64,000 nt of DNA from Candidatus Leptovillus affinis (lineage in GTDB: Bacteria > Chloroflexota > Anaerolineae > Promineifilales > Promineifilaceae). This document shows, in pieces, positions 1 through 8,555 of this stretch (within the stretch, counting starts at the first letter, position 1; the number at the start of each line of letters is the position of its first letter). The notes beneath the pieces are model-generated. The model did no database searches and was not told where the DNA came from. It saw only the letters and a program-made list of their open reading frames with translations. The stretch covers positions 1,240,001 through 1,304,000 of the forward strand of contig JADIYP010000001.1 in assembly GCA_016705235.1 (NCBI GenBank), in the 5' to 3' direction. The position numbers and the translations under genes are program-made.

Positions 1-866
1 TTGGTGGCTTCTTACACCTGTACATTGGCCAAGAAGCAGTCGCCGTAGGAACCATCGCGGCCCGCCAGCCGGGCGACCATGTGATTACGGCTTACCGTGA
101 TCACGCCCACGCCCTGGCTGTGGGCAGCGAAACCGGCCCGGTGTTGGCCGAATTATTGGGCAAAGCAACCGGCGTCAGCAAGGGCAAGGGCGGCTCCATG
201 CATCTGGCGGACGTGAACCGCCAGTATTGGGGCGGTTATGCCGTGGTTGGCGGCCATGTGCCGTTGGCCACTGGTCTGGCCCTGGCGGAGCAGTACAAGG
301 GAACCGACAATGCCGTCTTGTGTTATTTTGGCGATGGTTCGACGAATATCGGTTATTTCCACGAATCGCTCAATCTGGCCGGCGTGTGGGATTTGCCGGT
401 GGTGTTTGTGGCGGAGAATAACCAGTATGGCATGGGAACGGCCGTTGAACGCGCATCGGCCGTCACCCGAATGGTTGATAAAGCCCCCGCTTACGGCATG
501 GAAGGCAAACAAGTAGACGGCATGGATGTCATGGCTGTGTATGAAGCCACATCCGCTGCTTTGCAAGCCATCCGTGATGGTAAAGGGCCGCAGTTCCTGG
601 AAATGCTCACCTATCGTTTCGAAGGGCACAGCATGGGCGACCCGTTGCGCTACCGCACCAAAGACGAAGTGGAAAAATGGCGCGAAGACGACCCCATCGG
701 CATATTGGAACGCTACCTGCTAAAGGAAAACATCGCCGACCGGGAGGAGTTGGAAAACCTGGACAAAGGCGTGGAGCAAGAATTAGTGGATGCCGTTCAG
801 TTTGCTGAAGAATCGCCCTTCCCGGCTTATGAAGAGCTGTTCACAAACATTTACGTGGAAGATTAA
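1..866 (+). CDS. pdhA: Pyruvate/2-oxo acid dehydrogenase E1 component, alpha subunit (5' partial)
   Basis: Thiamine-diphosphate-dependent decarboxylase half of the E1 component; with E1beta it decarboxylates pyruvate and reductively acetylates the lipoyl group of E2. The reading frame is open from base 3, where residues GGFLHLYIGQEAV match the family N-terminal region, so the true start lies outside the window; the GTG at 81 is internal. The TPP/Mg motif GDGSTNIGYFHESLN followed by ENNQYG is intact, as is the phosphorylation-loop-like YRTKDEVEKW region. It is followed by E1beta and E2 on the same strand, giving a pdhABC order without an adjacent E3 in view. An acetoin dehydrogenase E1alpha is the main alternative because the subunit architecture is the same. 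Confidence 0.93.
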   Translation, partial: GGFLHLYIGQEAVAVGTIAARQPGDHVITAYRDHAHALAVGSETGPVLAELLGKATGVSKGKGGSMHLADVNRQYWGGYAVVGGHVPLATGLALAEQYKGTDNAVLCYFGDGSTNIGYFHESLNLAGVWDLPVVFVAENNQYGMGTAVERASAVTRMVDKAPAYGMEGKQVDGMDVMAVYEATSAALQAIRDGKGPQFLEMLTYRFEGHSMGDPLRYRTKDEVEKWREDDPIGILERYLLKENIADREELENLDKGVEQELVDAVQFAEESPFPAYEELFTNIYVED

Positions 867-927
867 AAGATTAAAGAATGGAGGCTGAGGCGTAAAAACC
901 CTGCAACCTCTGTTTTTGGAGAAAACA

Positions 928-1899
928 ATGGCCTTTATAACCATGCGACAAGCAATTAGCGATGCGCTGCGCGAAGAAATGAAGCGCGACGATACGGTCT
1001 TTATTATGGGGGAAGAAGTGGGCGTGTGGGGCGGCACTTACGCCGTCACACGCGGTTTTTATGATGAATTTGGCCCACGCCGGGTGAAAGACACCCCAAT
1101 TTCGGAAATGGTCATCGGCGGCGCGGCAACCGGCGCGGCCATGAACGGCCTGCGCCCGGTGGCTGAATTTATGACCATCAATTTTGCCTTCCTGGCTTTG
1201 GATGCGATGGTCAACCACGCGGCCAAGGTTCATTATATGTTTGGCGGGCAGATGAAAGCGCCGGTGGTGTTTCGCGCGCCGGGCGGCGGCGGGCGGCAGT
1301 TGGGGGCCACCCACAGCCATACCCCGGACGTGATTTTTGCTCATTTTCCCGGCCTGAAGGTGGTTTCGCCGTCTACGCCTTATGACGCCAAAGGGCTGCT
1401 GAAAGCGGCTATCCGTTCTGACGACCCGGTGTTGTTTATTGAACACGCGACCTTGTATCAACTGCGCGGCGAAGTGCCGGAAGGCGACTATGTCGTGCCG
1501 ATGGGCGTTTCTGATGTGAAGCGTGAAGGCACGGATGTGACGTTGGTGGGGTATGCGCAGGGTTTGCAGGTGGCTTTGGAAGCCGCAGAAAAGCTGGCGC
1601 GTGAAGGCGTGAGCGCGGAGGTAGTAGATTTGCGTTCGTTACGGCCGTTAGACATGGGTCCGGTTGTCAAATCCTTCAAGAAAACCTTCAAAGCGGTCAT
1701 CGTGGAAGAAGGGTATCGTTCTTACGGTATCGGCGCGGAAGTGGCGGCGCGGCTGCAAGAAGAGGCATTCGATTACCTGGATGCGCCTATCAAACGCGTG
1801 GCCCAATTTGAAGTGCCCCTGCCATACTCGCGTGATTTGGAACAGGCAGCCCTGATCAACGTCGATCGGGTCATTGCGGCTGTGAAGGAGATTCTCTAA
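928..1899 (+). CDS. pdhB: Pyruvate/2-oxo acid dehydrogenase E1 component, beta subunit
   Basis: Partner of the E1alpha subunit; binds the pyrimidine half of thiamine diphosphate and contacts the E2 core. The 323-residue length is typical. Visible family features are the MGEEVGVWGGTYAVTRG segment, the DTPISE motif, and the C-terminal transketolase domain ending in RVAQFEVPLPYSRDLE. I start at the ATG at 928, preceded by GGAG about seven bases upstream, rather than the in-frame TTG twelve bases earlier. The stop TAA overlaps the E2 start by one base (TAATG), so the two are likely translationally coupled. Confidence 0.93.
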   Translation: MAFITMRQAISDALREEMKRDDTVFIMGEEVGVWGGTYAVTRGFYDEFGPRRVKDTPISEMVIGGAATGAAMNGLRPVAEFMTINFAFLALDAMVNHAAKVHYMFGGQMKAPVVFRAPGGGGRQLGATHSHTPDVIFAHFPGLKVVSPSTPYDAKGLLKAAIRSDDPVLFIEHATLYQLRGEVPEGDYVVPMGVSDVKREGTDVTLVGYAQGLQVALEAAEKLAREGVSAEVVDLRSLRPLDMGPVVKSFKKTFKAVIVEEGYRSYGIGAEVAARLQEEAFDYLDAPIKRVAQFEVPLPYSRDLEQAALINVDRVIAAVKEIL

Positions 1900-3158
1900 T
1901 GGCTGAATTTATTGTCATGCCCAAACTTGGCTTCGACATGCGCGAAGCCGTGCTGGTGAGCTGGTTAAAAGGCATCGGCGAGCAGGTCACCAAGGGTGAA
2001 GTGGTGGCCGAAATTGAGTCTGACAAAGCGACGCTGGAATTAGAAGCGTTGGTGTCGGGCACGATGCTGAAGCAGCTTGAGAAAGAAGGGTCGGTTGTGC
2101 CGGTAGGCGCCAAGATGGCGATTGTCGGCGAGGCTGGCGAAGATATTTCTGGCCTGACCTCTGGCGGCGAGACGCAAGCGGCGGCGACGGAAGAAGCCCC
2201 AAAAGTTGACGCGGCGGCGGAGCCTGCGCCGGCCCCGGCCGCCGCGCCTGTGATGGAAACGGCCGTTTCCGCTGAATTCCCTGGCGGCATCAAAGCGACG
2301 CCGGTTGCCCGCCGCCTGGCTGAGGAAAAAAGCGTAGATTTGCGCCGCGTGAAGGGCAGTGGCCCAGACGGCCGTGTGCGCCGAAGCGACGTTGAGGCTT
2401 ACCTGGCGGCTCCGCCGGTGGCACAACCTGGCGCGGCGCCGCCCACGCCGGTAACGGCCGTGCCCACCGGTCCGGAAACCACCGAAATCCCCACCAGCCG
2501 CTTGCGGCAGGCCATTGCCCGCCGCATGACCGAAAGCAAAACCAGCGTACCCCATTTTTATGTCACCAGCGACATCGACATGGAACCGGCGCTGGCCCTG
2601 CGCAAACAAATCAACGCCCTCTTGCCGGAAGAGCAAAAGGTCACCGTCAACGACATGGTTGTCAAGGCGGCGGCGCTGGCTTTGCAAGAGTTCCCGAACC
2701 TGAACGCGGCGTTTGGCGGCGATAAAATTGTGCGCCACAACCGCATCCATGTGGGAACGGCCGTGGCCGTAGAAGGCGGCCTGCTCACCATCGTCCAGAA
2801 AAACACCAACCTGACCCCCCTGGCGCAAATTGCCGCCGACAACCGGGCCATGATCGGCCGGGCGCGCGTCGGCAAAGTGAAGCCGGAAGATGTTGAAGGC
2901 AGCACCTTCACCGTCAGCAACCTGGGCGCGTTTGATGTGGATTCCTTTGTAGCCATCATCAACCCGCCCGACGCTGCCATCCTGGCGGTCGGCTCCGCCC
3001 GTCAGGTGCCGGTGGTGGTGAATGGGCAGCTTGCCGTCGGCACACGCATGAAGGCCACCATCTCGGCCGACCACCGCGTGACGGATGGCGCCGAAGCGGC
3101 CCAGTTCATGCAGGCTCTCAAAGCCATTTTGGAAAGCCCCCTGCGTTTACTGCTTTAA
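1899..3158 (+). CDS. pdhC: Dihydrolipoamide acetyltransferase (E2) of a 2-oxo acid dehydrogenase
   Basis: Core transacylase of the complex, moving the acetyl group from lipoamide to CoA. Domains in order: one lipoyl domain (residues about 1-80) with the lipoylated Lys in ESDKATLE; an Ala/Pro-rich linker; a peripheral-subunit (E1/E3)-binding domain around 130-170 (ATPVARRLAEE, GPDGRVRRSDVEAYL); a second Pro-rich linker; and the catalytic domain from about 195, with the active site HRVTDGAEAAQF near the C-terminus. Length 419 is normal for a one-lipoyl E2. Several ACGGCCGT palindromes fall in the two flexible linkers and encode TAV there, a pattern seen across the window. Confidence 0.93.
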   Translation: MAEFIVMPKLGFDMREAVLVSWLKGIGEQVTKGEVVAEIESDKATLELEALVSGTMLKQLEKEGSVVPVGAKMAIVGEAGEDISGLTSGGETQAAATEEAPKVDAAAEPAPAPAAAPVMETAVSAEFPGGIKATPVARRLAEEKSVDLRRVKGSGPDGRVRRSDVEAYLAAPPVAQPGAAPPTPVTAVPTGPETTEIPTSRLRQAIARRMTESKTSVPHFYVTSDIDMEPALALRKQINALLPEEQKVTVNDMVVKAAALALQEFPNLNAAFGGDKIVRHNRIHVGTAVAVEGGLLTIVQKNTNLTPLAQIAADNRAMIGRARVGKVKPEDVEGSTFTVSNLGAFDVDSFVAIINPPDAAILAVGSARQVPVVVNGQLAVGTRMKATISADHRVTDGAEAAQFMQALKAILESPLRLLL

Positions 3159-3164
3159 TCGGAA

Positions 3165-3350
3165 GTCTGGAGACTGGAGACTGGTCATAAATCAGGTTCT
3201 TCAGGAACTCAGGGGGTCGACAGCCCCCGATGCGTGAAGCGTGATGCGTGACCAGAAAGGTTTCACGCATCACGCTTCACGCTTCACGCATCAGACCAAA
3301 CCCCATGAAATTCCAAAGACCCACAAATCAATCTCCAGTCTCCAATCCCC
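3165..3350. repeat. Intergenic composite repeat: tandem-unit arms around a long palindromic repeat
   Basis: The outer arms are built of short repeated words (GGAGACT units at 3165-3184 and their inverse, CAATCTCCAGTCTCC, at 3329-3343). Between them lies a unit of about 130 bp at 3195-3326 that recurs at 16136-16260: GGTTCTTCAGGAACTCAGGGGG, a small CCCCC hairpin, then GCGTGA-type tandem units with inverted copies (CACGCATCACGC). No ORF is supported in the 3159-3480 gap. The repeat follows the pdh operon directly. Confidence 0.75.
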
Positions 3351-3387
3351 AATTGTCCCCTTAGTACAGTTCCACCATAAAATCTGT

Positions 3388-3450
3388 TATACTAAATCCC
3401 GTGTGTTCACATAAAGCATACACCACCTGCTCATCAGGTGGCTTTTTATT
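3388..3450 (+). promoter_or_regulatory. Candidate -10 element followed by a terminator-like hairpin upstream of the response regulator
   Basis: TATACT at 3388-3393 could be a -10 box; no good -35 is visible. About 30 bases downstream a 7-bp hairpin CCACCTG/CAGGTGG (3423-3429 and 3435-3441) is followed by CTTTTTATT, the shape of an intrinsic terminator. It lies between the putative promoter and the gene start at 3481, which has the ribosome binding site GGAGG at about 3469. The hairpin may be a premature terminator controlling the two-component genes or may end an upstream transcript; the sequence alone does not decide. Confidence 0.35.
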
Positions 3451-3480
3451 GGAAAACCCAATTCTTGTGGAGGTAGTGTA

Positions 3481-4197
3481 ATGGCCACAATTCTGGTTAT
3501 CGACGATGATGAATTGGTTTCCAGAACCTTACAACGTGCGCTCAAACTGTATGGACACCAGGTGATGGTGGCCAACAGCGGCACGGAGGGGTTACAAACC
3601 GCGCGTCGCCATCGACCCGACCTGTTTTTATTAGATATTATGATGCCCGGAGCCGACGGTTATCAGGTATGCCGCCAAATTCGCGGCGATCCGCTGCTGG
3701 CCGACCTGCCCGTCTTGTTTCTCACCGCTAAAGCCAAGGACGAAGATAAGATTGAAGGGTTTCGCGCCGGCGCAGATGATTATCTGAGCAAACCATTCAA
3801 CATGGAAGAATTGCAACTGCGGGTGAAGGCGATTTTACGCCGCACCAGTCCTGTGGAAGTGGCTCCGGAACCGGCGAATGAAGTCATTGTGGGTAACGTC
3901 ACATTGGATTGCCGCAGCTTTAAGGTGACAACCCCAATGGGGGTGGCGCTGCTAACCAACGTGCAGTTTGATCTGTTGTACCATCTGATGAGTAATGCGG
4001 ATCAGGTGTTTAACAGCCAACAACTGCTGCAAGATGTTTGGGATTATCCGCGTGATACTGGCAGCCCGGAACTGGTGCGCGCCCACATTAAAAATTTACG
4101 GGAAAAGATTGAACCTGCGCCCAGCGATCCCATTTTTATTCGTACGATTCAGGGACATGGGTATACCTTTTCATCGGCGGCGACAGACACTCCCTGA
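3481..4197 (+). CDS. OmpR/PhoB-family response regulator
   Basis: Two-domain transcription factor of 238 residues. The receiver domain (1-120) has the acidic pair DDDE near the N-terminus, the phospho-acceptor Asp52 in LLDIMMPG and the Lys in SKPFN. The C-terminal winged-helix DNA-binding domain (about 135-232) ends in the family's VRAHIKNLREKIE and RTIQGHGYTF motifs. It is preceded by GGAGG. The hybrid sensor kinase begins 43 bases downstream on the same strand, so they probably form one signalling unit. Target genes cannot be read from the sequence. Confidence 0.92.
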   Translation: MATILVIDDDELVSRTLQRALKLYGHQVMVANSGTEGLQTARRHRPDLFLLDIMMPGADGYQVCRQIRGDPLLADLPVLFLTAKAKDEDKIEGFRAGADDYLSKPFNMEELQLRVKAILRRTSPVEVAPEPANEVIVGNVTLDCRSFKVTTPMGVALLTNVQFDLLYHLMSNADQVFNSQQLLQDVWDYPRDTGSPELVRAHIKNLREKIEPAPSDPIFIRTIQGHGYTFSSAATDTP

Positions 4198-4240
4198 GCG
4201 TGTTCACAAATCTTAGGGTTTTGTTGATGGCAGACGTATC

Positions 4241-6292
4241 ATGGCGATTCCTTTGCACAATTTCACGGCGACGCGCATTCTGGTTGTTGATGATGAACCG
4301 GAAATTGCCGAATCTCTAGCCGATTTTTTGGTTCGGAAGGAAGGCTTTTTGGTTTCTTTAGCCGGTACAGGTGAGGAAGCCATTGATTATCTGAAGTCGA
4401 CCATTGGCGAAAGCAATGAAGTGGATCTGGTGCTGCTGGATATGCGGATGCCGGGGATGTCGGGGTTGGAGGTGTTGGCCTGGATTCGCCAGCATCCGGT
4501 GCTGCGGTATACGCGGGTGGTGCTGCTAACGGCCGCTGCCGGCAGCAACGACAAGGTAGAAGCGCTCTCGGCCGGGGCTGACGACTATATCACCAAGCCC
4601 TATTATCCTCAGGAGTTGTTGGCGCGGGTAAAGACCATTTTGCGTACGCAGCAGCTGGAAAAGCAGCTTCAGCGGCAGAGTCAGCAGTTGGCGGCGTTGA
4701 ATCAGATGGGGCAGCGGTTGGCGACGACGTTGGAGACGCAAGAGGTGTTGGCCACGGCCGTTGCCGGGGCCATTGAGATCTTGGGCGTGGAGTCAGCGGC
4801 GGCGTTTTTGTTGGAAGGGGGCCGTTTGCGCTGCAAGGCGCTGCGCACGGCCGACGGCCTGGTGGCGACCGACCATTGGCTGGACGTGGATGAGGGGTTT
4901 GTGGGGCAGGTGTTTGCCCGCCAAACGCCGACGCTGCTCAATGACCCGGCGGATGACGGCCGTTTCCAACCGGCCATCGACATTCCCCCCGGCATAGAAC
5001 CGCGCAGCATCATGGCTGCGCCGCTGGTGGTGCGCAGCCGGCCGGTGGGCATTTTGACCTGTTATAATCGGGAGAACGGCCGTTTTACCGACAACGATCT
5101 CGAGCTTTTTTCTTCCCTGGCCATTTCCATCAGCGACTCCATCGAAAACGCCTGGCTCTTCCAGCGCATCCGCATGCGGCAGCAAGAGCTGCTGGAAAAC
5201 CGCAACACCCTTCAGGCGCTCATCGACGGCATTCCGCACCCCATTTACACCATCAACGACCATTGGAAACTGATTTCCATCAACAAAAGCAAAGCCAACG
5301 AGCATCCGGAAACGGCGGAACAATTGGTGGGACGGCCGTGTTACCAGGCCTTCTACCACCAAAAAACCCCCTGCGCCCACTGCCAGGTCACACTAACACT
5401 GGAACACAAACAAGCCCAACACTGGGCTGTAAGCTGGCAGGGCGACGACCACCTACCCCGAAATTGGGACATCAGCGCCTACCCCATTCCCAGCAGCCAA
5501 ACCGCCTCGGTACGCGCCGTTATTCTATGGCAAGACCGCACCGAAGAACGTCGCCTGGAAAGCAGCCTGCTACAGGCCGGCAAATTGGCGGCGATTGGTC
5601 AACTGGCGGCCGGCGTCGCCCATGAAATCAACAACCCGCTCACAGCCATCAACGCCAACGCCGAAATGCTCAAAATGTTCATCCCCCCGGAGGATGACAA
5701 CTATGAAGCGGTAGACTTGATTGCCCGCGCCGGCGAACGCGCCACCAAAGTGGTGCGCGGGCTGCTCGATTTTGCCCGTCAGGAACAATACAAATTCACC
5801 AGCAGCGACGTCAATATCTCCATTCACCAGACCTTAGACCTGATCAGTTACCAATTTCAGACGGCCGGAATCACCATTATCGACAAAACCGAGCCAGAGC
5901 TGCCGTCGATTACGGCCAGTTGGGAACACCTCAAAAGCGTCTGGCTGAATTTGCTGGTTAATGCCCGCGACGCCGTGCAATCGGTTTCCGAAAATCGGCA
6001 GATCGAAATTACCACCCGTCTGACACCGGAAAGGGATCACGTTCAAGTTCTCTTCCGCGACAACGGCCATGGCATGTCTGCGGCCGAAGCGCAGCATATA
6101 TTTGAACCGTTTTACACGACCAAAGAGCCAGGAAAGGGGACTGGTTTGGGTTTAGCTACAAGTCATCGTATTATAGAGCAGCATGGCGGTGACATACATG
6201 TGGTCAGTGCGCCAAACCAGGGAACAACTTTTATTGTCCGCCTACCTGTGCAGCCGAAATTTGGAAACGGCCGTCAATCCATAGAACCATGA
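4241..6292 (+). CDS. Receiver-GAF-PAS-histidine kinase hybrid protein
   Basis: Cytosolic sensor kinase of 683 residues without evident membrane segments. Domain order: an N-terminal receiver (about 10-135; phospho-Asp67 in LLDMRMPG, Lys in TKPYYP), a short coiled coil rich in Gln (about 140-170), a GAF domain (about 175-300), a PAS domain (about 325-440) with a possible metal site (YHQKTPCAHC), HisKA with His461 in AAGVAHEINNPL, and HATPase_c with NARDAV, DNGHGM and GKGTGLGLA. Having the receiver first suggests it is controlled by another kinase and sits mid-phosphorelay. Its stop overlaps the start of the PucR-type gene by four bases (ATGA), implying coupling of the two. Confidence 0.9.
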   Translation: MAIPLHNFTATRILVVDDEPEIAESLADFLVRKEGFLVSLAGTGEEAIDYLKSTIGESNEVDLVLLDMRMPGMSGLEVLAWIRQHPVLRYTRVVLLTAAAGSNDKVEALSAGADDYITKPYYPQELLARVKTILRTQQLEKQLQRQSQQLAALNQMGQRLATTLETQEVLATAVAGAIEILGVESAAAFLLEGGRLRCKALRTADGLVATDHWLDVDEGFVGQVFARQTPTLLNDPADDGRFQPAIDIPPGIEPRSIMAAPLVVRSRPVGILTCYNRENGRFTDNDLELFSSLAISISDSIENAWLFQRIRMRQQELLENRNTLQALIDGIPHPIYTINDHWKLISINKSKANEHPETAEQLVGRPCYQAFYHQKTPCAHCQVTLTLEHKQAQHWAVSWQGDDHLPRNWDISAYPIPSSQTASVRAVILWQDRTEERRLESSLLQAGKLAAIGQLAAGVAHEINNPLTAINANAEMLKMFIPPEDDNYEAVDLIARAGERATKVVRGLLDFARQEQYKFTSSDVNISIHQTLDLISYQFQTAGITIIDKTEPELPSITASWEHLKSVWLNLLVNARDAVQSVSENRQIEITTRLTPERDHVQVLFRDNGHGMSAAEAQHIFEPFYTTKEPGKGTGLGLATSHRIIEQHGGDIHVVSAPNQGTTFIVRLPVQPKFGNGRQSIEP

Positions 6293-7947
6293 ATAATCAA
6301 CAAATACCAACTGAAATCAATATCGGTGACATCCTCAGATTGGCTCTGCCCCTCTCTACCACCGTCTCTGCCGGGGCGCGGCACGCTCGCCGTAACGTCA
6401 AATGGGTGGTCCTGCTCACAAGCTGGGATGATCTGGAAGATCAGGTAGAACAAGGCGATCTGCTCATCATCCCGCCGGTGTTGGAGCAACAGACCACCAC
6501 AGAAAGCCTGCTCGACCTTCTGGATAAAGTGGTTGAACTTGAAGTAGCCGGCATGCTTGTCTTTAAAGAAGTCCTTGAAATCGTCGCCGAAAAAGCCAGC
6601 GCGCTTAACCTGCCGCTCCTCGTCGCCCCCCCCGGCATCTCCGTGCGCGACGCCCACCAGGCTATCGTATTCCTCCTGGCCGACCGTCAGGCCGCCACCA
6701 CCGAGCGCGGCATGCAGCTCTACCGCAAACTCTCCGAAATGTCCCGCGAAGAACAAGGGCTGCAAGCCATGACCGATGTCATGTCCAAGCTCACGGGCAA
6801 AATCGTTGTCATACAAGACAAACGTCTGGAAGTTCGGGCCATCAGCTCGCCGCGCACCACCGACATCGAAGAATCTGAGCTAATCGAAGTATTGATGCAG
6901 CGTGATGAGCTGCCGGCCGTCCTGCGCAATCGTAAAGCGGCCGCCAAAGCGCGCCAAAGCCATTGGCAGCAGTTATTGCCCGTCAATAATCTGGCGCGGC
7001 TCATCAGCCCCATTATTTCAGGTGATCGCGCCCGTGGTTATTTATCTGTTGTCGGTCCGGCCGACCAGCTTGATTTGCTAGACAACCTCACCGTAGAACA
7101 TGGCGCGGCCGCCTGCGCTCTGGAAATGGCAAAAGCCAAAGCAGTGAGCGAAGCCAAAAAATCGCTGCGCGGCGATTTTTTGGAGGGTTTGTTGGCCGGA
7201 ACCTTGCCGACCAAAGAAATTGAACGACTTGCCGGCCGACTGGACCACGACACAACATCGCCTCATGCAATTATGACCTTTGCCTGGAGCGGGCCGGAGT
7301 CGCCATCCCTGCGCCGCCTGGAAACAACGATCAACTGGCTGCTGCGCAACCATCCACGCCCGGCGCTGGTGCATATTTATGGGGATCAACACGCCTGTGT
7401 GTTCCAATCGCTAAAAAGTATTGAAGACATGGATTCGGCGCACGAATTGGCCCGCCGGTTGTTGGAGCAAATTGATGCCGAATACCCCAATACCCATTTA
7501 ATCGGCGGCATCAGCGGACCTGTCATGACGCTGGCCAATTGGCCGCATGTGTACCATCAGGCGCTGCAAGCGATGCAGCTAGGGCAGCGGCTTAAAATGA
7601 ATCAGGTTGTGGAGTTCGACAGCCTGGGCATTTATCGCCTGTTGGGCCGCTTGGAAAACATCCCGGCGGTTATCGAGTTTACCGATCAGGTCATTGGGCC
7701 GTTGGTGCGCTACGACGACCAACATCGAAGCACGCTGGTGCAAACCATCGACGCCTACTTTAATCACCACGGCAATATCAGCCAGACGGCCGAAGCGTTG
7801 TTTATTCATCGCAACACGCTGCTCTATCGGCTGGACCGGATTCAGGAATTGACCAATCACAATTTGAACCAGGCCAACATGCGGTTGGCGCTGCAATTGG
7901 CGCTGAAATTATGGCAATTGCGCCCGGAAGCGCCGCGCACGATTTGA
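6289..7947 (+). CDS. PucR-family transcriptional regulator
   Basis: Protein of 552 residues. The N-terminal PucR domain (about 1-130; VVLLTSWDD, GMLVFKE) is followed by a GAF-like middle region (about 155-285), a GGDEF-like remnant (about 295-430) and a C-terminal helix-turn-helix of the PucR/CdaR type (ISQTAEALFIHRNTLLYRL). The family controls purine, amino-acid or sugar-acid catabolism, but no such target is adjacent. Overlap with the kinase gene by four bases suggests one transcript and related signals. The coding region lacks the ACGGCCGT palindrome otherwise frequent in the window. Confidence 0.86.
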   Translation: MNNQQIPTEINIGDILRLALPLSTTVSAGARHARRNVKWVVLLTSWDDLEDQVEQGDLLIIPPVLEQQTTTESLLDLLDKVVELEVAGMLVFKEVLEIVAEKASALNLPLLVAPPGISVRDAHQAIVFLLADRQAATTERGMQLYRKLSEMSREEQGLQAMTDVMSKLTGKIVVIQDKRLEVRAISSPRTTDIEESELIEVLMQRDELPAVLRNRKAAAKARQSHWQQLLPVNNLARLISPIISGDRARGYLSVVGPADQLDLLDNLTVEHGAAACALEMAKAKAVSEAKKSLRGDFLEGLLAGTLPTKEIERLAGRLDHDTTSPHAIMTFAWSGPESPSLRRLETTINWLLRNHPRPALVHIYGDQHACVFQSLKSIEDMDSAHELARRLLEQIDAEYPNTHLIGGISGPVMTLANWPHVYHQALQAMQLGQRLKMNQVVEFDSLGIYRLLGRLENIPAVIEFTDQVIGPLVRYDDQHRSTLVQTIDAYFNHHGNISQTAEALFIHRNTLLYRLDRIQELTNHNLNQANMRLALQLALKLWQLRPEAPRTI

Positions 7948-8080
7948 TCCTGTACAAATTTTACAAACAAATGGTTGACCGGTTCTTGTAAGTTGACCGT
8001 ATATTTCCGGCTTATCTCTCCTTATAATTCCTTATGACTTGTGCTGAAATGCGCGGTTCAGTGGGAAATAGTGGGAAACG

Positions 8081-8116
8081 AAAAGGGCGTAGCGATTGCT
8101 ATCGCTCTTTTTGTTT
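8081..8116 (+). terminator. Intrinsic terminator after the PucR-family gene
   Basis: The stem AGCGAT/ATCGCT (8091-8096 and 8101-8106) has a TGCT loop and A-rich/T-rich flanks (AAAAG before, CTTTTTGTTTT after) that can extend the pairing. It lies 130-170 bases after the stop codon, in front of the ilv leader region. The AGTGGGAAAT/AGTGGGAAAC direct repeat at 8060-8079 lies just upstream. Confidence 0.6.
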
Positions 8117-8212
8117 TAAATGAGGAATGGATTTTTTTCTTGTGCATTCCATACAAGTAAACGGCCGTCTTTGTTGTACGCTTTAACCTATGGACGATGA
8201 GGGGAACGGCCG

Positions 8213-8241
8213 TTACCCTTGTGAACAAATTGCCGTATAAT
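8213..8241 (+). promoter_or_regulatory. Candidate promoter of the ilv-leu operon
   Basis: A perfect TATAAT at 8236-8241 with a weak -35 (TTACCC, 8213-8218) at 17-bp spacing. Predicted transcription start would fall near 8248, only a few bases before the leader-peptide ATG at 8253, so the leader peptide would be translated from a nearly leaderless message; no Shine-Dalgarno is visible before it. Confidence 0.5.
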
Positions 8242-8252
8242 CTTTGTGAATT

Positions 8253-8339
8253 ATGAAACGCACGTTGAGTTTTGTCCTTATTAGCCTTATTAGCCTGGTC
8301 CTTATTATCGTCGTTGAGGACCCGATGCCGGTTGGGTGA
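8253..8339 (+). CDS. ilvL: Branched-chain amino acid attenuator leader peptide
   Basis: A 28-codon ORF starting MKRTLSFVLISLISLVLIIV and ending in EDPMPVG, too short for ordinary gene callers. Half of its residues are Leu, Ile or Val, with 12 of 14 in the run from residue 8 to 21. This composition, directly upstream of a Rho-independent hairpin and then ilvBNC-leuACD, is the hallmark of an ilv/leu leader whose translation senses charged tRNA-Leu/Ile/Val. Sequence is unlike the enterobacterial IlvL except in composition. The final codons Val-Gly-stop coincide with the segment that can pair with the terminator stem. Confidence 0.82.
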   Translation: MKRTLSFVLISLISLVLIIVVEDPMPVG

Positions 8340-8399
8340 GTAAGGATAGACAAACAAACCATCGTTTGAATCCAAGCCGCCCAACAAGGCGGCTTTTTT
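8331..8399 (+). promoter_or_regulatory. Transcription attenuator of the ilv-leu operon
   Basis: Terminator: GCCGCC (8376-8381), loop CAACAA, GGCGGC (8388-8393), then a T tract to 8399; flanking A/T pairs extend the stem. Competing structure: GTTGGGTG (8331-8338) can pair over 8 positions with CGCCCAAC (8378-8385), destroying the terminator stem. The first strand of this antiterminator overlaps the last two codons and stop of the leader peptide. A ribosome stalled in the Leu/Ile/Val run leaves it free (read-through), while one reaching the stop covers it (termination). The pairing was found by eye and has not been folded computationally. Confidence 0.72.
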
Positions 8400-8555
8400 A
8401 TTTTCAAGCGCAGACACATTTATGAACGCTTACACCTTTCAAGCACAAACCGACACCCAATCTCAGGCATGGCCGACACCATGCGCCATGCAGACCTGCC
8501 AGCCCGGTTCAATGTCTCAGCGCCAAACAACAACCGCCTTCCCCTCTTGTGTATC

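Noticed and set aside
2040..3074. 344-codon minus-strand ORF opposite the E2 gene
   Set aside because: Shadow of the E2 coding region with no recognisable domain.
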